From UBA1535 sp964371035 (GTDB lineage Bacteria; Bacillota; Clostridia; Tissierellales; Sedimentibacteraceae), in the NCBI GenBank assembly GCA_964371035.1, contig CAYJLG010000012.1, positions 1 through 64,000 of the forward strand: a stretch of DNA of 64,000 nt, given 5' to 3'. The notes below the pieces were generated by a model. That model was not told where the DNA came from. It saw only the letters and a list, made by a program, of their open reading frames with translations, and made no database searches. Positions 57,134 to 64,000 of the stretch are shown in pieces (positions within the stretch are counted from its first letter, which is position 1; the number at the start of each line of letters is the position of its first letter). Both the position numbers and the translations under genes were made by a program.

Positions 57134-57994
57134 TTATTCTTCACCTTCATACTTGATGTAATCAAAGTCGTGTGCAGTTCCTGACATGTTGAATGAATAC
57201 ATTTCTGATAATACGTGGATTCTGTAATCTCTTTCGATTAATGTTTTCCAAGGTCTAACACAGATATAGTGAGTTAATCTACGGCAAGTACGATCTTTTG
57301 TCATGATATGTGTACGAGCAAATTCCCAAGCACGCTCAACGATTTTGCCTTTTTCTACTACTTCGTTAACAACACCAGCAGCTAAACACTCTTGAGCGTC
57401 CATGCCTTTACAAGTTAACATCATGTAGTTTCCTCTTTTGATTCCAAGAATTTCTTGTAAACAAAGACCCATTCCATCTCCTGGTACGTGTCCACCGTTC
57501 ATTCCATAGTGGTCATCTTGTAATATAAAATCTGGTGTACAGAAACAAATATCACTCATCATACACATTTCCCAGTGAATTCCTCTTCCGTTGATAGCTG
57601 CGATAGTTGGTATTTCTAAGTCGTTTACAAAGTTTTCAACGATTTTTAATGTATCATAAATTTGAACATCAAAACGCTGATCATTATCTGGTGATTGCTC
57701 AACTTCAGCAAAAGAAGCTGTATCAGTTTCATGAATCCAGTATGGGTTTGTAGAAGTTAATATTAAACACTCAACCCACTTAGCATGACCTATATCAGTC
57801 CAAACTTCAGATAACGCATGGTGGAATTGATAACTCCATTGTACTGGACCACCTTTTGTATGCATTTTCATTTCTAAAATTCCATCTGCAAATGTAAATT
57901 TGAAGAAATCTTCATATTTTTTTTGCATATCCTCTAAAGTCATCATATTTATCCAATTGTATTTTGCCTTTGGCGTAGTGTTTCCGTGATTCAT
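57134..57994 (-). CDS. Crotonase-family protein, 6-oxocamphor-hydrolase-like
   Basis: A 286-aa crotonase-fold protein. The order of blocks (KKYEDF..DGILEMKMHTKGG, IPTIAAINGRGIHWEMCMMSDICF, ILQDDHYGMNGGHVPGDGMGL, RGNYMMLTCKGMDAQECLAAGVVNEVV) follows the 6-oxocamphor hydrolase branch, which cleaves cyclic beta-diketones by a retro-Claisen reaction. His and Asp occur in the DDHYG and PGDG segments where that enzyme's catalytic residues lie. An ordinary enoyl-CoA hydratase is less likely because the usual paired Glu residues were not recognised. GAGAGGAG lies about 9 nt before the ATG. It is isolated by 135-nt and 155-nt gaps with hairpins. Confidence 0.82.
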   Translation of the reverse strand: MNHGNTTPKAKYNWINMMTLEDMQKKYEDFFKFTFADGILEMKMHTKGGPVQWSYQFHHALSEVWTDIGHAKWVECLILTSTNPYWIHETDTASFAEVEQSPDNDQRFDVQIYDTLKIVENFVNDLEIPTIAAINGRGIHWEMCMMSDICFCTPDFILQDDHYGMNGGHVPGDGMGLCLQEILGIKRGNYMMLTCKGMDAQECLAAGVVNEVVEKGKIVERAWEFARTHIMTKDRTCRRLTHYICVRPWKTLIERDYRIHVLSEMYSFNMSGTAHDFDYIKYEGEE

Positions 57995-58046
57995 TGTAAA
58001 ATTCTCCTCTCAATTTTAAAAAATATTTTTAATTTAATTTTATTAA

Positions 58047-58080
58047 AATTTGTAATTTTGTAGTTACAATATTACAAATT
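58047..58080. promoter_or_regulatory. 34-bp near-perfect palindrome upstream of the crotonase gene
   Basis: AATTTGTAAT (58047-58056) and ATTACAAATT (58071-58080) enclose TTGTA-GT-TACAA, so nearly the whole 34 bp is one palindrome with a single T-T mismatch. It contains four TTGTAA-like half-sites. It may be an operator or an intercistronic RNA hairpin; it is not followed by a T-tract. Confidence 0.55.
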
Positions 58081-58129
58081 GAAATCTAAGTTATAATGCA
58101 ATTTATTAATTTTCACTATTTTTTATCTA

Positions 58130-58915
58130 CTATTGAAGTGTCATCAATCCACCATCAGGGTAGATAAATTGTCCTGTTACAAATCCTGCAGCTTCAGATG
58201 CAAAGAAAAGTGCAACTCCTGCACAATCAGCAGGTGTACCTATTCTTCCCATAGGAACTCTTGCAGCTGTTCCATCTCTTAATTCAGGATTTTTTTCAAA
58301 TATAGGCTTCATCATTTCAGTCTCTGTCATTATAGGACCTATGCAGTTTACAGTTATGCCATGTTTTCCCCAACCTGCAGCTAAGTTTATGCTATATGCA
58401 TCTACAGCACCTTTTGTTGAACCGTAGCAAACAGATATATCAGAAGGCTTAGTTCTGACAGAACCTATTGAGCTTACATTAATTATACGTCCATATTTTT
58501 TAGCTACCATTTGTTGACCAAAATACTTACAAGTAAGCATTACACTTTTGACATTAGCATTATACATTTCATCCCACTCTGCTATAGGATGCTCAAGTGC
58601 AGAAAACTTTTTGTTTACACCTTGTGAATTAACAAGTATGTCTACAGAACCTAATTGCTCTTTTACCTTTTCTGCTAATTCCTTAACTGCTACATCATCA
58701 GTACAATCAGCCGCCATACAAAGTGGCTTCACAGAGATTTCTTTTTCTATTTGCTCTGCCCAAGCTTCTAATTTAGCAGCACTTCTTCCAACAATACAAA
58801 CTTTTGCTCCTACCGCACAAAACGCTTTAGCGATTTCTCCGCCTATTCCGCCAGCACCACCGACAACAACAGCAACTTTGTTCTCAAGGTTAAAAATATT
58901 TTTGTAAATATTCAT
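58130..58915 (-). CDS. SDR-family oxidoreductase 2
   Basis: A 261-aa short-chain dehydrogenase with GGAGGIGG cofactor loop, NSQG, a Ser in NVSSIGS and catalytic YGSTK. It is a paralogue of SDR 1, probably from an old duplication, and its substrate is likely to be similar or the next intermediate. RBS AAAGG lies about 7 nt before the ATG. It is the second gene after the sigma-54 promoter, 123 nt past dehydrogenase 1. Confidence 0.92.
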   Translation of the reverse strand: MNIYKNIFNLENKVAVVVGGAGGIGGEIAKAFCAVGAKVCIVGRSAAKLEAWAEQIEKEISVKPLCMAADCTDDVAVKELAEKVKEQLGSVDILVNSQGVNKKFSALEHPIAEWDEMYNANVKSVMLTCKYFGQQMVAKKYGRIINVSSIGSVRTKPSDISVCYGSTKGAVDAYSINLAAGWGKHGITVNCIGPIMTETEMMKPIFEKNPELRDGTAARVPMGRIGTPADCAGVALFFASEAAGFVTGQFIYPDGGLMTLQ

Positions 58916-59038
58916 CTTTTTTCCTTTTATATCTTTTATCTAAAGATATATCCTTTCTTAATTCTTCTAATGGAAATCCATTTTGTTTTAACAATACATA
59001 TTAATCAAGCTTTTTTACTCATTAAACAAGTAACTTTT

Positions 59039-59986
59039 TTAAACTGGATCAGTTCCTATTTCTTCCAAAAATTTAAATACTTTTTCCAATTTTTCATCTC
59101 TTGTTCCTAGTATTTCCGAAAGTTCTCTATCCGAGTAGTCAAAGAAACCTTTACCACTCTTAACCCCCAAGTCCCCTTGCGCAACCTTATCAAACAACGC
59201 AGCTGGTCTGTTATCTATCGGTGCCTCAACAAAATCAGGATTTTCAAGATTCATAGCACTTAAATCAAGTCCTGTAAAATCATATCTTTGTGCAAATCCC
59301 AGAATCATAGCTCTCGGAATCAAGCTATTCTTTACTGCTAGATCCATATCTTCAACAGACATAATATCATTATCTAACATGTAGAACATTTCTCTTCCTA
59401 TAATTCTTTGGAATCTGTTTATACAAAACCCTGTTACAAATTTATTTAAAACAGAAGGAACTTTTCCTAAGCTTTTTAATAATTCAAGTGTAACATTTAA
59501 AGCATCTTCTCTTAAATCTGGGTTTTTAACCACTTCTACAAGAGGTATCAAATCTGGAGGAGAGAACCAATGTGCTATCAAAGTTCTCGCTAATCTGTTT
59601 TCAGGCATTAATTCAAATATGTTTAAATATGAAGTATTACTCGCTATTATCACTTCTTCCTTACACAACTCATCGATTTTTTTATAAAATTCTCTTTTGA
59701 TATCTTTTTTCTCAATTATACATTCAACTATATAGTCAACGTCTTTTAAAGCAGTTTCTATATTGTCTGTAGTAGCAATCTTGTTTTTTACTTCATTTTT
59801 TTTCTCTACATCTTCAATCTTTCGATCTAAGTTAGCCGCTACAAGAGTCATAGCTCTTTCCAGCTGTTCTTTAGAAATATCATATAATACAACTTCATAT
59901 CCTGCTGTAGCGTAAAGATGTGCAAAAGAAGCACCCATTGTACCCGCTCCGCAGATAGCAATTTTTTTAACATCTTGCAATTTCAT
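59039..59986 (-). CDS. 3-hydroxyacyl-CoA dehydrogenase-family protein
   Basis: A 315-aa NAD-dependent dehydrogenase. GAGTMGASF Rossmann loop, the Glu of VECIIEKKDIK, the His segment AHWFSPPDLIPLVEVV, and NKFVTGFCINRFQR are family motifs. The C-terminal domain differs from the carnitine-dehydrogenase-like paralogue, so two different hydroxy intermediates are likely. The start is uncertain: 59986 gives the usual N-terminus but its ribosome site is weak, and an ATG at 60019 adds 11 residues without any site. It is the first gene behind the -24/-12 promoter. Confidence 0.88.
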   Translation of the reverse strand: MKLQDVKKIAICGAGTMGASFAHLYATAGYEVVLYDISKEQLERAMTLVAANLDRKIEDVEKKNEVKNKIATTDNIETALKDVDYIVECIIEKKDIKREFYKKIDELCKEEVIIASNTSYLNIFELMPENRLARTLIAHWFSPPDLIPLVEVVKNPDLREDALNVTLELLKSLGKVPSVLNKFVTGFCINRFQRIIGREMFYMLDNDIMSVEDMDLAVKNSLIPRAMILGFAQRYDFTGLDLSAMNLENPDFVEAPIDNRPAALFDKVAQGDLGVKSGKGFFDYSDRELSEILGTRDEKLEKVFKFLEEIGTDPV

Positions 59987-60090
59987 ATTATATTTTCCAT
60001 ACCTTTCGTTTTTTATCATTTTTAAACTATAATATCTCTCGGCCTAAAAAATTCATGCGGCCAATATTTTTACTGTTCACCTACTATAGT

Positions 60091-60106
60091 AGCAATTCTT
60101 ATGCCA
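60091..60106 (-). promoter_or_regulatory. Sigma-54 (-24/-12) promoter of the catabolic cluster
   Basis: The minus strand reads TGGCATAAGAATTGCT, matching TGGCAC-N5-TTGCW with the exact spacing and only one departure in the -24 box (the last C is T). The predicted start is about 60080, so the leader is 60-95 nt. The divergent gene encodes a GAFTGA-containing sigma-54 activator. Confidence 0.85.
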
Positions 60107-60216
60107 ACTTTTCCTTCTTTCGAAAAAAAAATAAATTCTGTTTTTAGGGAATAAAATTAAGTTTTTTTTGCAAATAATTATTAAACAAGTGTTTGTATTT
60201 TCAAGTTCAATTATTA

Positions 60217-60232
60217 AGTATTTTTTAATACT
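60217..60232. promoter_or_regulatory. Inverted repeat, candidate activator site
   Basis: AGTATTTTTTAATACT lies about 110-140 bp upstream of the -24/-12 promoter and just ahead of the activator's own -35 box. This is a suitable place for an enhancer-type site that also allows autoregulation. The sequence is AT-rich, so chance is possible. Confidence 0.35.
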
Positions 60233-60237
60233 CAATA

Positions 60238-60266
60238 TTGACTTTGAAGTATTTTTTTGGTATTAT
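60238..60266 (+). promoter_or_regulatory. Sigma-A promoter of the activator gene
   Basis: TTGACT (60238-60243), a 17-bp spacer and TATTAT (60261-60266), with an extended -10 TGG. The leader is about 48 nt. Confidence 0.8.
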
Positions 60267-60320
60267 ATCTATATTAATCGTGTATTAAAAACAATTATTT
60301 AAGGAGATAACTATATTCAC

Positions 60321-62519
60321 ATGAACAATTCCATGTTAATAATTAGTATAACAAAAGATCCCGCAGAGTATTTAACAGAATATCTTCGCGATATTTTCGG
60401 AGATAACATCAAATATTCTATTTTTAGTTTTTCTGAACATAGCCCTGAATCTTTAGATCTGCTATTATCTGAAAAACCTACACTCATAGCCGCAAGCGGT
60501 AGCACATCATTAAATCTGTTCAAAAAAAAATATCCAGATGTTCCAATTTTAAAAACTACAAGGGATATAACCGAGCCCGAGTTTATAGATAGTCTTCTGT
60601 CTATCCCTGACAATTCTGACGTATTAGTTGTAAACGAAACTGTAGATGGTGCCTCTAATACTGTTAACTCACTAATAGATATAGGTGTTACTCACTTAAA
60701 TTATATTCCTTATTGGAAAGGGGCTGATGGTGACTTTAGCAACATAAATATCGCAGTTTCTCCAGGTATGTTAAAATATTGTCCAAAACATATAACAATA
60801 AAAATAGATATAGGAATGAGAACCCCTTCGACAATGTTTATTACTGAAGTTATGAAATCTTTCGATATGATAGACAACCATAAATATTTCGAAAAATTTA
60901 TTAATAAGAAAAAGAGAGTTCTATTGAATGTGTATAAAAGACTTAATAAGGAGTTTAACCAAGTTAATCTCCTGAAAAATTCTTTACAAAACATAGTTAA
61001 TAAACTTGATGAGGCTATCATATCCATAAATAAAAACTATGAAATAATTGAAATCAATGATACGGCTGAATCAACACTAGGCATAGATAAAAGCAGTATA
61101 CTTGGAAAAAACATAGACACTGTTATCGGCTTTAAATTTCATGAAAGTAGCTTCGATGTAGATTCTGACAAATACAGAATTGTAACTATCAATAAAAATC
61201 AATTTTATATAGATTATATTCCGATGAATAATAATTTTGGAAATCACGGTATTTTTACATTTAAAAAAATTGAAAGCATACAAGAAAATGATGAGCGCAT
61301 ACGTAGGATATTCTATAAAAAATTTAATGGACATGTGGCAAAGCACAATTTTTCTAATTTTTTATACGGTTCAGAGATTATTAAAATAGATGTAATCGAA
61401 AAAGCAAAGCATCTTTCAAAAACAGAATCTACAATACTTATAACAGGAGAAAGTGGTACTGGGAAAGAGGTGTTAGCTCAATCTATACACAATTTTTCAA
61501 AAAGGCATGCCAATCCTTTTGTTGCTGTAAACTTTGCTGCACTTCCTGACAATTTAGTTGAAAGTGAATTGTTCGGATATGAAGAAGGAGCTTTTACAGG
61601 TGCGAAAAAATCAGGCAAAAAAGGTCTATTTGAACTAGCTCATACAGGTACTATTTTTTTAGATGAAATAGGAGATGCTTCAATGTGGGTGCAGACAAGA
61701 TTGCTAAGAGTATTAGAAGAAAAAGAAGTGATGCGGCTTGGTGATACAAAAGTTATTCCGCTAAACATACGAATCATAGCTGCAACTAATAAAAATTTAA
61801 AAAAATTGATTGAAGAAGGAACATTCCGTGCAGATTTATACTATAGATTGAACACTTTCCAAATTTACATTCCTGCATTAAGAGAAAGAAAAGACTGCAT
61901 CAATGTTTTAACATCTGAATTTCTTAGATTGAATGGAATATCCAACAAAACTTTCTCTAAAGAAGCAAATGATCATATTTTGAACTATGAATGGAATGGA
62001 AACATAAGAGAGCTTAAAAACATGGCTGCTTATATTTCTGCTATGAGCAAAAACAATACCATAGATGTTTTCGACTTACCTTATGAAATCGCTTACAATA
62101 ACACTACTCATGATTATTCCAATACGATCAATACAGATATTCTACCGATTTCAACCTCTCAAGAAACACATGTAAATCCTCAACCAATTTCTTTTGAGAC
62201 TACATTTACTTCCTCATCAAATTTAGATTTAAACTCTACTGAAGCCATTAGTTTAATGCTTAAAGAAAGCTATGATTTGCAGATTATATGCCCAATACTA
62301 AAAATATTATCTTCAAACAAGCATCGAATGATAAAGCTAGGCAGAAACAAGATATTAGAAATTTTAAATGAAAACAAACGTTGCATATCTTACAGTAATT
62401 TACGCACAATATTTAAACATCTTGAAAATTTAGGATTGATAGCTGTAGGCAAAACTAAACAAGGTACTTTATTGACTGAAAAAGGTGAAAAAGTTTATTG
62501 TGATTTATTGACAATGTGA
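60321..62519 (+). CDS. Sigma-54-dependent transcriptional activator
   Basis: A 732-aa regulator. The N-terminal region (about 1-175) resembles the PrpR N-terminal sensor fold; a PAS-like segment lies near 215-315. The AAA+ domain has Walker A GESGTGKE (376-383), GAFTGA (423-428) that contacts sigma-54, TIFLDEIGD and the NIRIIAATNKNL segment. The C-terminus (about 645-732) is a winged-helix-like region (LRTIFKHLENLGLIAVGKTKQGTLLTEKGE) in place of the usual Fis helix-turn-helix. The only clear SD, AAGGAG, is 14 nt from the ATG; an ATT at 60315 would be spaced better, so the start is unusual. It very likely activates the divergent promoter. Confidence 0.93.
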   Translation: MNNSMLIISITKDPAEYLTEYLRDIFGDNIKYSIFSFSEHSPESLDLLLSEKPTLIAASGSTSLNLFKKKYPDVPILKTTRDITEPEFIDSLLSIPDNSDVLVVNETVDGASNTVNSLIDIGVTHLNYIPYWKGADGDFSNINIAVSPGMLKYCPKHITIKIDIGMRTPSTMFITEVMKSFDMIDNHKYFEKFINKKKRVLLNVYKRLNKEFNQVNLLKNSLQNIVNKLDEAIISINKNYEIIEINDTAESTLGIDKSSILGKNIDTVIGFKFHESSFDVDSDKYRIVTINKNQFYIDYIPMNNNFGNHGIFTFKKIESIQENDERIRRIFYKKFNGHVAKHNFSNFLYGSEIIKIDVIEKAKHLSKTESTILITGESGTGKEVLAQSIHNFSKRHANPFVAVNFAALPDNLVESELFGYEEGAFTGAKKSGKKGLFELAHTGTIFLDEIGDASMWVQTRLLRVLEEKEVMRLGDTKVIPLNIRIIAATNKNLKKLIEEGTFRADLYYRLNTFQIYIPALRERKDCINVLTSEFLRLNGISNKTFSKEANDHILNYEWNGNIRELKNMAAYISAMSKNNTIDVFDLPYEIAYNNTTHDYSNTINTDILPISTSQETHVNPQPISFETTFTSSSNLDLNSTEAISLMLKESYDLQIICPILKILSSNKHRMIKLGRNKILEILNENKRCISYSNLRTIFKHLENLGLIAVGKTKQGTLLTEKGEKVYCDLLTM

Positions 62520-62615
62520 TTGAAAAGAATTATACTGTCTAATATAATATTTTTACTTTTATCTAGCGATATATTTTTACTGTTCATAAAAATATTAAGT
62601 GAGGTAGTTTTAAGT

Positions 62616-63806
62616 ATGAAAAATGTAGTAATAGTATCAGCAACAAGAACAGCATTAGGTTCTATTGGTGGCACATTGAAAGATATCCAGCCTGAATTAC
62701 TTACAAAAGTAGTAATAGAAAGAGCAATAGCAGATGCAAATTTTGATGTTTCTCTTATAGATGAAGTTATAATAGGTCAAACCAAACAATCAACCGACGC
62801 ACCAAACATAGCAAGAGTTGCAGCTTTAATGGCAAATTTACCTATAGAGATACCAGCTTATACTGTCCATAGACAATGTGCTTCAGGATTACAGGCTATG
62901 CTTAATGCAATGCTGCAAATTCAGACAGGATTTTCCGACATTGTACTTGCTGGTGGTGTAGAAAGCATGAGTACTGCTCCTTTTTATATCAGAAATGCAA
63001 GATTTGGAGTAGGACATGGGAATACAGGGTTTATAGATCCTAATATAGAAAGTCAACCAAAATCTCAACCAACAGATAAATTCGGAACATTTAATATGAT
63101 TCAAACAGCTGACACTGTTGCAGACAAATATAATATATCAAGAGAAGAACAAGATGAGTTTGCACTTTCTAGTCAACACAAGGCTATTGCAGCTATAGAC
63201 AATGGAAAGTTTTTAGATGAAATAGCACCTGTTGAAATTAAAACAAGAAAATCTGTAACTGTATTCTCTCAAGATGAATACCCAAAAAGAGATACTAATA
63301 TAGAAAAATTAGCAAAACTTAGACCTATTTTTGAAGGTGGTACAGTTACTGCTGGTAATGCTTCAGGCAGAAATGACGGAGCTTCAGCTTTAATCTTAAT
63401 GTCTGAAGAAAAAGCAAATCAATTAGGGTTAAAGCCATTAGCAAGAATAATTGCAGCTACAGCTACAGGTGTAGATCCTAGAATAATGGGTATAGGGCCT
63501 GTTTCAGCTACAGAAAAGCTCCTTGCTAAAACAGGTATGAAAATATGCGATTTTGATTTGGTTGAAATCAACGAGGCATTTGCAGCCCAAAGTATAGCTT
63601 GTGTAAAAGAATTGGGGATAGATATTTCAAAAGTAAATGTCAATGGTGGTGCTATCGCTTTAGGTCACCCATTAGGTTGTTCAGGGGCGAGAATTTCGAC
63701 TACTTTGATCCATGAAATGAAGCGACGCAATTCTAAGTATGGACTTGCAACCATATGTGTTGCAGGTGGGCTTGGTATGTCAATGGCATTCGAAAATTTA
63801 TTGTAA
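62616..63806 (+). CDS. Thiolase 2 (acetyl-CoA acetyltransferase family)
   Basis: A 396-aa thiolase with Cys88 (HRQCASGLQA), NEAFAAQS, His351 (GHPLGCSGAR) and Cys381 (CVAGGLGM). Sequence and length are close to bacterial acetoacetyl-CoA thiolases. The start at 62616 has GAGG about 11 nt upstream; a frame open from 62520 would add a hydrophobic 32-residue stretch with no homology. It lies 96 nt after the activator gene and is probably co-transcribed. With thiolase 1 in the divergent operon, the locus holds two thiolases that may act on different 3-oxoacyl-CoAs. Confidence 0.94.
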   Translation: MKNVVIVSATRTALGSIGGTLKDIQPELLTKVVIERAIADANFDVSLIDEVIIGQTKQSTDAPNIARVAALMANLPIEIPAYTVHRQCASGLQAMLNAMLQIQTGFSDIVLAGGVESMSTAPFYIRNARFGVGHGNTGFIDPNIESQPKSQPTDKFGTFNMIQTADTVADKYNISREEQDEFALSSQHKAIAAIDNGKFLDEIAPVEIKTRKSVTVFSQDEYPKRDTNIEKLAKLRPIFEGGTVTAGNASGRNDGASALILMSEEKANQLGLKPLARIIAATATGVDPRIMGIGPVSATEKLLAKTGMKICDFDLVEINEAFAAQSIACVKELGIDISKVNVNGGAIALGHPLGCSGARISTTLIHEMKRRNSKYGLATICVAGGLGMSMAFENLL

Positions 63807-63818
63807 TTTTTTTATAAG

Positions 63819-63845
63819 GGAAGGCTTCTATGCCTTCCCGTTTTA
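63819..63845 (+). terminator. Terminator after thiolase 2
   Basis: GGGAAGGC and GCCTTCCC arms around a 6-nt loop are followed by GTTTTAG. It suggests that the downstream sulfatase gene has its own promoter or is expressed by partial read-through. Confidence 0.8.
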
Positions 63846-63879
63846 GTACATTATATTAAGTTTAGAAATTGGAGGCTAT

Positions 63880-64000
63880 ATGAGTAAAAAACCTAATGTA
63901 ATTTTAATTTTCGTAGATGATTTAGGTTATGGAGATGTATCATCCTTTAACAAAGACAGCAAAATACATACTAAAAACATCGATGCTTTAGCGATGAGTG
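63880..64000 (+). CDS. Type I sulfatase (5' end only)
   Basis: The first 40 codons of a gene cut by the window edge. KPNVILIFVDDLGYGD is the N-terminal metal-binding signature of formylglycine-dependent sulfatases (alkaline-phosphatase superfamily). The Cys or Ser that would become formylglycine lies beyond the window. GGAGG lies 4 nt before the ATG. It is the likely client of the anSME at the other end of the locus. No signal peptide is seen, so it would be cytoplasmic. Its substrate is unknown. Confidence 0.88.
   Translation, partial: MSKKPNVILIFVDDLGYGDVSSFNKDSKIHTKNIDALAMS

Larger units (their letters stand above)
60020..60320. promoter_or_regulatory. Divergent regulatory region
   Basis: A 301-bp AT-rich gap between the minus-strand cluster and the plus-strand activator. 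It contains a sigma-54 promoter facing left, a sigma-A promoter facing right and an inverted repeat between them, each listed separately. No coding frame is supported. Confidence 0.75.

Noticed and set aside
49935..60019. Assignment as clostridial phloroglucinol fermentation
   Set aside because: The logic is similar (SDR, ring hydrolase, dehydrogenase, BKACE, thiolase, Ptb-Buk), but I cannot show that any SDR here is phloroglucinol reductase, and the ABC importer, M24 protein and sulfatase do not belong to it.
62520..62615. N-terminal extension of thiolase 2 from 62520
   Set aside because: It adds 32 mostly hydrophobic residues directly after the activator stop; the ATG at 62616 has GAGG upstream and fits thiolase N-termini.
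1..64000. CRISPR array, prophage, transposon or tRNA genes
   Set aside because: No regularly spaced repeats, integrase or transposase frames, or tRNA cloverleaf sequences were seen by eye on either strand.

Overview
The window is low-GC DNA with strong AGGAGG ribosome binding sites, TTGACA/TATAAT promoters and clostridial gene neighbourhoods: serC-serA-COG4198, rpoB-rpoC-L7Ae-rpsL-rpsG-fusA-tuf, Ptb-Buk and an anaerobic sulfatase-maturating radical SAM enzyme. It is most likely a chromosome segment of an anaerobic, amino-acid- or organic-acid-fermenting Clostridia member (Peptostreptococcales/Eubacteriales-like). The species cannot be named from the sequence. No tRNA, rRNA, CRISPR array, insertion sequence or prophage was seen. 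Almost every gene up to 60.0 kb lies on the minus strand; the last three genes are on the plus strand.

Layout, left to right. (1) 0.1-4.5 kb: a two-gene signalling operon, an HD-GYP response regulator followed by a PAS-GAF hybrid histidine kinase. (2) 4.8-8.5 kb: serC, serA and a COG4198/DUF1015 gene (serine synthesis). (3) 8.8-23.3 kb: two adjacent giant secreted surface proteins (2415 and 2387 aa), one ending in three SLH domains. Upstream of them (23.5-27.9 kb) are an OmpR-type regulator and a FIST-EAL-dCache-GGDEF membrane protein. (4) 28.1-40.4 kb: the rpoBC/str transcription-translation operon with a near-consensus promoter before rpoB and a terminator after tuf; rpoB has a very acidic C-terminal tail. 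(5) 40.8-60.0 kb: an 18-gene minus-strand catabolic and transport cluster. (6) 60.3-64.0 kb: divergent genes for a sigma-54-dependent activator, a second thiolase and the start of a sulfatase.

Regions 5 and 6 are the most interesting part. A well-formed -24/-12 promoter (minus strand, 60091-60106) lies between the cluster and its divergent sigma-54 activator. The cluster encodes two 3-hydroxyacyl-CoA-dehydrogenase-type oxidoreductases, two SDRs, a 6-oxocamphor-hydrolase-like crotonase, a BKACE (DUF849) enzyme, a thiolase, phosphate butyryltransferase and butyrate kinase, an atypical M24/creatinase-fold protein, a cupin, a ribose-type ABC importer, an MBL-fold hydrolase, a DASS transporter, an FAH-family hydrolase and an anSME. 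My reading (inference) is an inducible fermentation route. An imported, perhaps sulfated, substrate is oxidised to a beta-keto or cyclic beta-diketo compound. C-C hydrolysis and BKACE/acetyl-CoA cleavage then give acyl-CoA and acetoacetate, and ATP is made through Ptb-Buk. The closest logic I know is clostridial phloroglucinol fermentation and bacterial carnitine degradation, but neither matches the gene set, so the substrate is unknown.

A 47-bp intergenic repeat occurs in the same orientation at 9-55 and 40753-40799, bracketing the first 40 kb.
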